This document shows positions 4,816-5,395 of a DNA stretch of 5,395 nt, piece after piece. How positions within the stretch are numbered: position 1 is the first letter of the stretch; each line of letters starts with the position of its first letter. The stretch comes from Acidimicrobiales bacterium. Lineage in GTDB: Bacteria > Actinomycetota > Acidimicrobiia > Acidimicrobiales > Poriferisodaliceae. Under the pieces are notes generated by a model that was not told the origin of the DNA, did no database searches, and worked only from the letters and a program-made list of their open reading frames with translations. A program made the translations under genes and the position numbers. The stretch lies in contig JAHDHM010000266.1 in assembly GCA_020631315.1 (NCBI GenBank), positions 1-5,395 of the forward strand, in the 5' to 3' direction.

Positions 4816-5395
4816 GCACTCGACCAACGACGCATCTGCTGGGCGTCGACACCGGCGGCACCTACACCGACGCGGTCGTGGTCGACGCCGACCAGCAGGT
4901 CGTCGCATCCGCGAAGGCACTGACGACCCGCCACGATCTCAGCATCGGCGTGGCCGGCGCCATCGACGCCGCGCTCGCCGCAGCCGGTGTCGATCCGGCC
5001 GACGTCGGCCTGGTGTCGCTGTCCACCACGTTGGCGACGAACGCGATCGTCGAAGGACGCACGGGTCGTGTCGCGCTGGTGCAGATGGGCCTCGACGACG
5101 AGGGTGCTCGTCGTGCCGGTCTGCCCGACGCGCTGGGCGGCGATCCGGTCATCACACTCGCCGGTGGCCACGACTCTGCTGGCCGAGCACTCGGCGAACC
5201 CGACCTCACCGAACTGGACCGGCGCGTCGCCGAGCTCGAGGGCGACATCGAGGGCTTCGCCGTCGCCGCACAGTTCTCCGTCCGCAACCCCGCTCACGAG
5301 CTGGTGGTGCGCGACCACCTGGTCGACACCACCGGCCGCCCGGTGACCTGCGGGCACGAGCTGTCCAGCTCGCTCAACGGTCCGGCCCGAGCGGT
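4812..5395 (+). CDS. Hydantoinase/oxoprolinase subunit A (HyuA family), 3' end beyond the right edge
   Basis: The first 194 codons of an ATP-dependent hydantoinase/oxoprolinase (N-methylhydantoinase A-like, usually about 650-700 residues) are present. Family enzymes hydrolyse cyclic amides such as 5-oxoproline or hydantoins, and related members carboxylate acetone or acetophenone; the window does not say which applies. Diagnostic sequences are the N-terminal phosphate-binding motif LLGVDTGGTYTD (9-20), LSTTLATNAIVEGR (70-83), and the AVAAQFSVRNPAHE stretch (about 154-167), which matches the family's FS-NP-HE motif. The GTG at 4812 overlaps the TGA of the dioxygenase gene in GTGA, with GGAG at 4797-4800 eleven bases upstream. 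A HyuB partner gene would be expected next but lies outside the window. The gene is intact as far as it can be seen. Confidence 0.92.
   Translation, partial: MSTRPTTHLLGVDTGGTYTDAVVVDADQQVVASAKALTTRHDLSIGVAGAIDAALAAAGVDPADVGLVSLSTTLATNAIVEGRTGRVALVQMGLDDEGARRAGLPDALGGDPVITLAGGHDSAGRALGEPDLTELDRRVAELEGDIEGFAVAAQFSVRNPAHELVVRDHLVDTTGRPVTCGHELSSSLNGPARA

Noticed and set aside
3202..4920. 572-codon minus-strand frame opposite the S26-fold and dioxygenase genes
   Set aside because: Its composition is typical of an antisense shadow, and it covers two genes with family-conserved motifs on the other strand.
4461..5357. 298-codon minus-strand frame opposite the HyuA start
   Set aside because: No family resemblance; the plus-strand HyuA motifs in the same stretch are unambiguous.

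Overview
The window is GC-rich, uses GTG starts freely, has two 4-base GTGA stop/start overlaps, and carries a member of the mycothiol-linked Rv2466c thioredoxin-fold family. Together with a Chloroflexus-type malyl-CoA lyase, this suggests an actinobacterium, possibly of the Acidimicrobiia (Ilumatobacter-like). That placement is inference, because no phylogenetic marker gene is present.

The left 3.2 kb is a leftward gene block. In transcription order it holds: a DsbA-fold, Rv2466c-like oxidoreductase (2558-3163); a PAP2-superfamily membrane protein (1584-2474); an alpha/beta hydrolase (634-1587) that overlaps the PAP2 gene by four bases; and the N-terminal 197 codons of a malyl-CoA lyase (591 to beyond the left edge). 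The right 2.2 kb is a rightward block: a one-TM protein of the signal peptidase I (S26) fold (3229-3801), a TauD/TfdA-type Fe(II)/2-oxoglutarate dioxygenase (3823-4815), and the start of a hydantoinase/oxoprolinase HyuA subunit (4812 to beyond the right edge), which overlaps the dioxygenase by four bases. The two blocks diverge from a 65-bp spacer at 3164-3228.

The main discovery is that the Rv2466c-like gene appears to encode a selenoprotein. A conventional reading starts at the GTG at 3118 and lacks the active site. Reading further upstream in the same frame gives the family N-terminus with an in-frame TGA exactly at the first cysteine of the CPWC redox motif, so the motif becomes U-P-W-C. 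Downstream of that TGA the mRNA can form an 8-bp hairpin with apical loop AGGUG, 21 nt after the UGA. This fits the described geometry of bacterial SECIS elements and resembles the loop of the E. coli fdhF element. An AGG arginine codon supplies the loop. The extended start also has a good ribosome binding site, which the truncated one lacks.

Secondary points are: an S26-fold protein that keeps the serine-box position but has glycine where the general-base lysine should be; a translationally coupled PAP2/lipase-like pair; a translationally coupled dioxygenase/hydantoinase pair; and an inverted repeat that touches the ribosome binding site of the malyl-CoA lyase gene. No tRNA, rRNA, mobile element or CRISPR array was seen, and no stretch longer than 300 bases lacks a gene.
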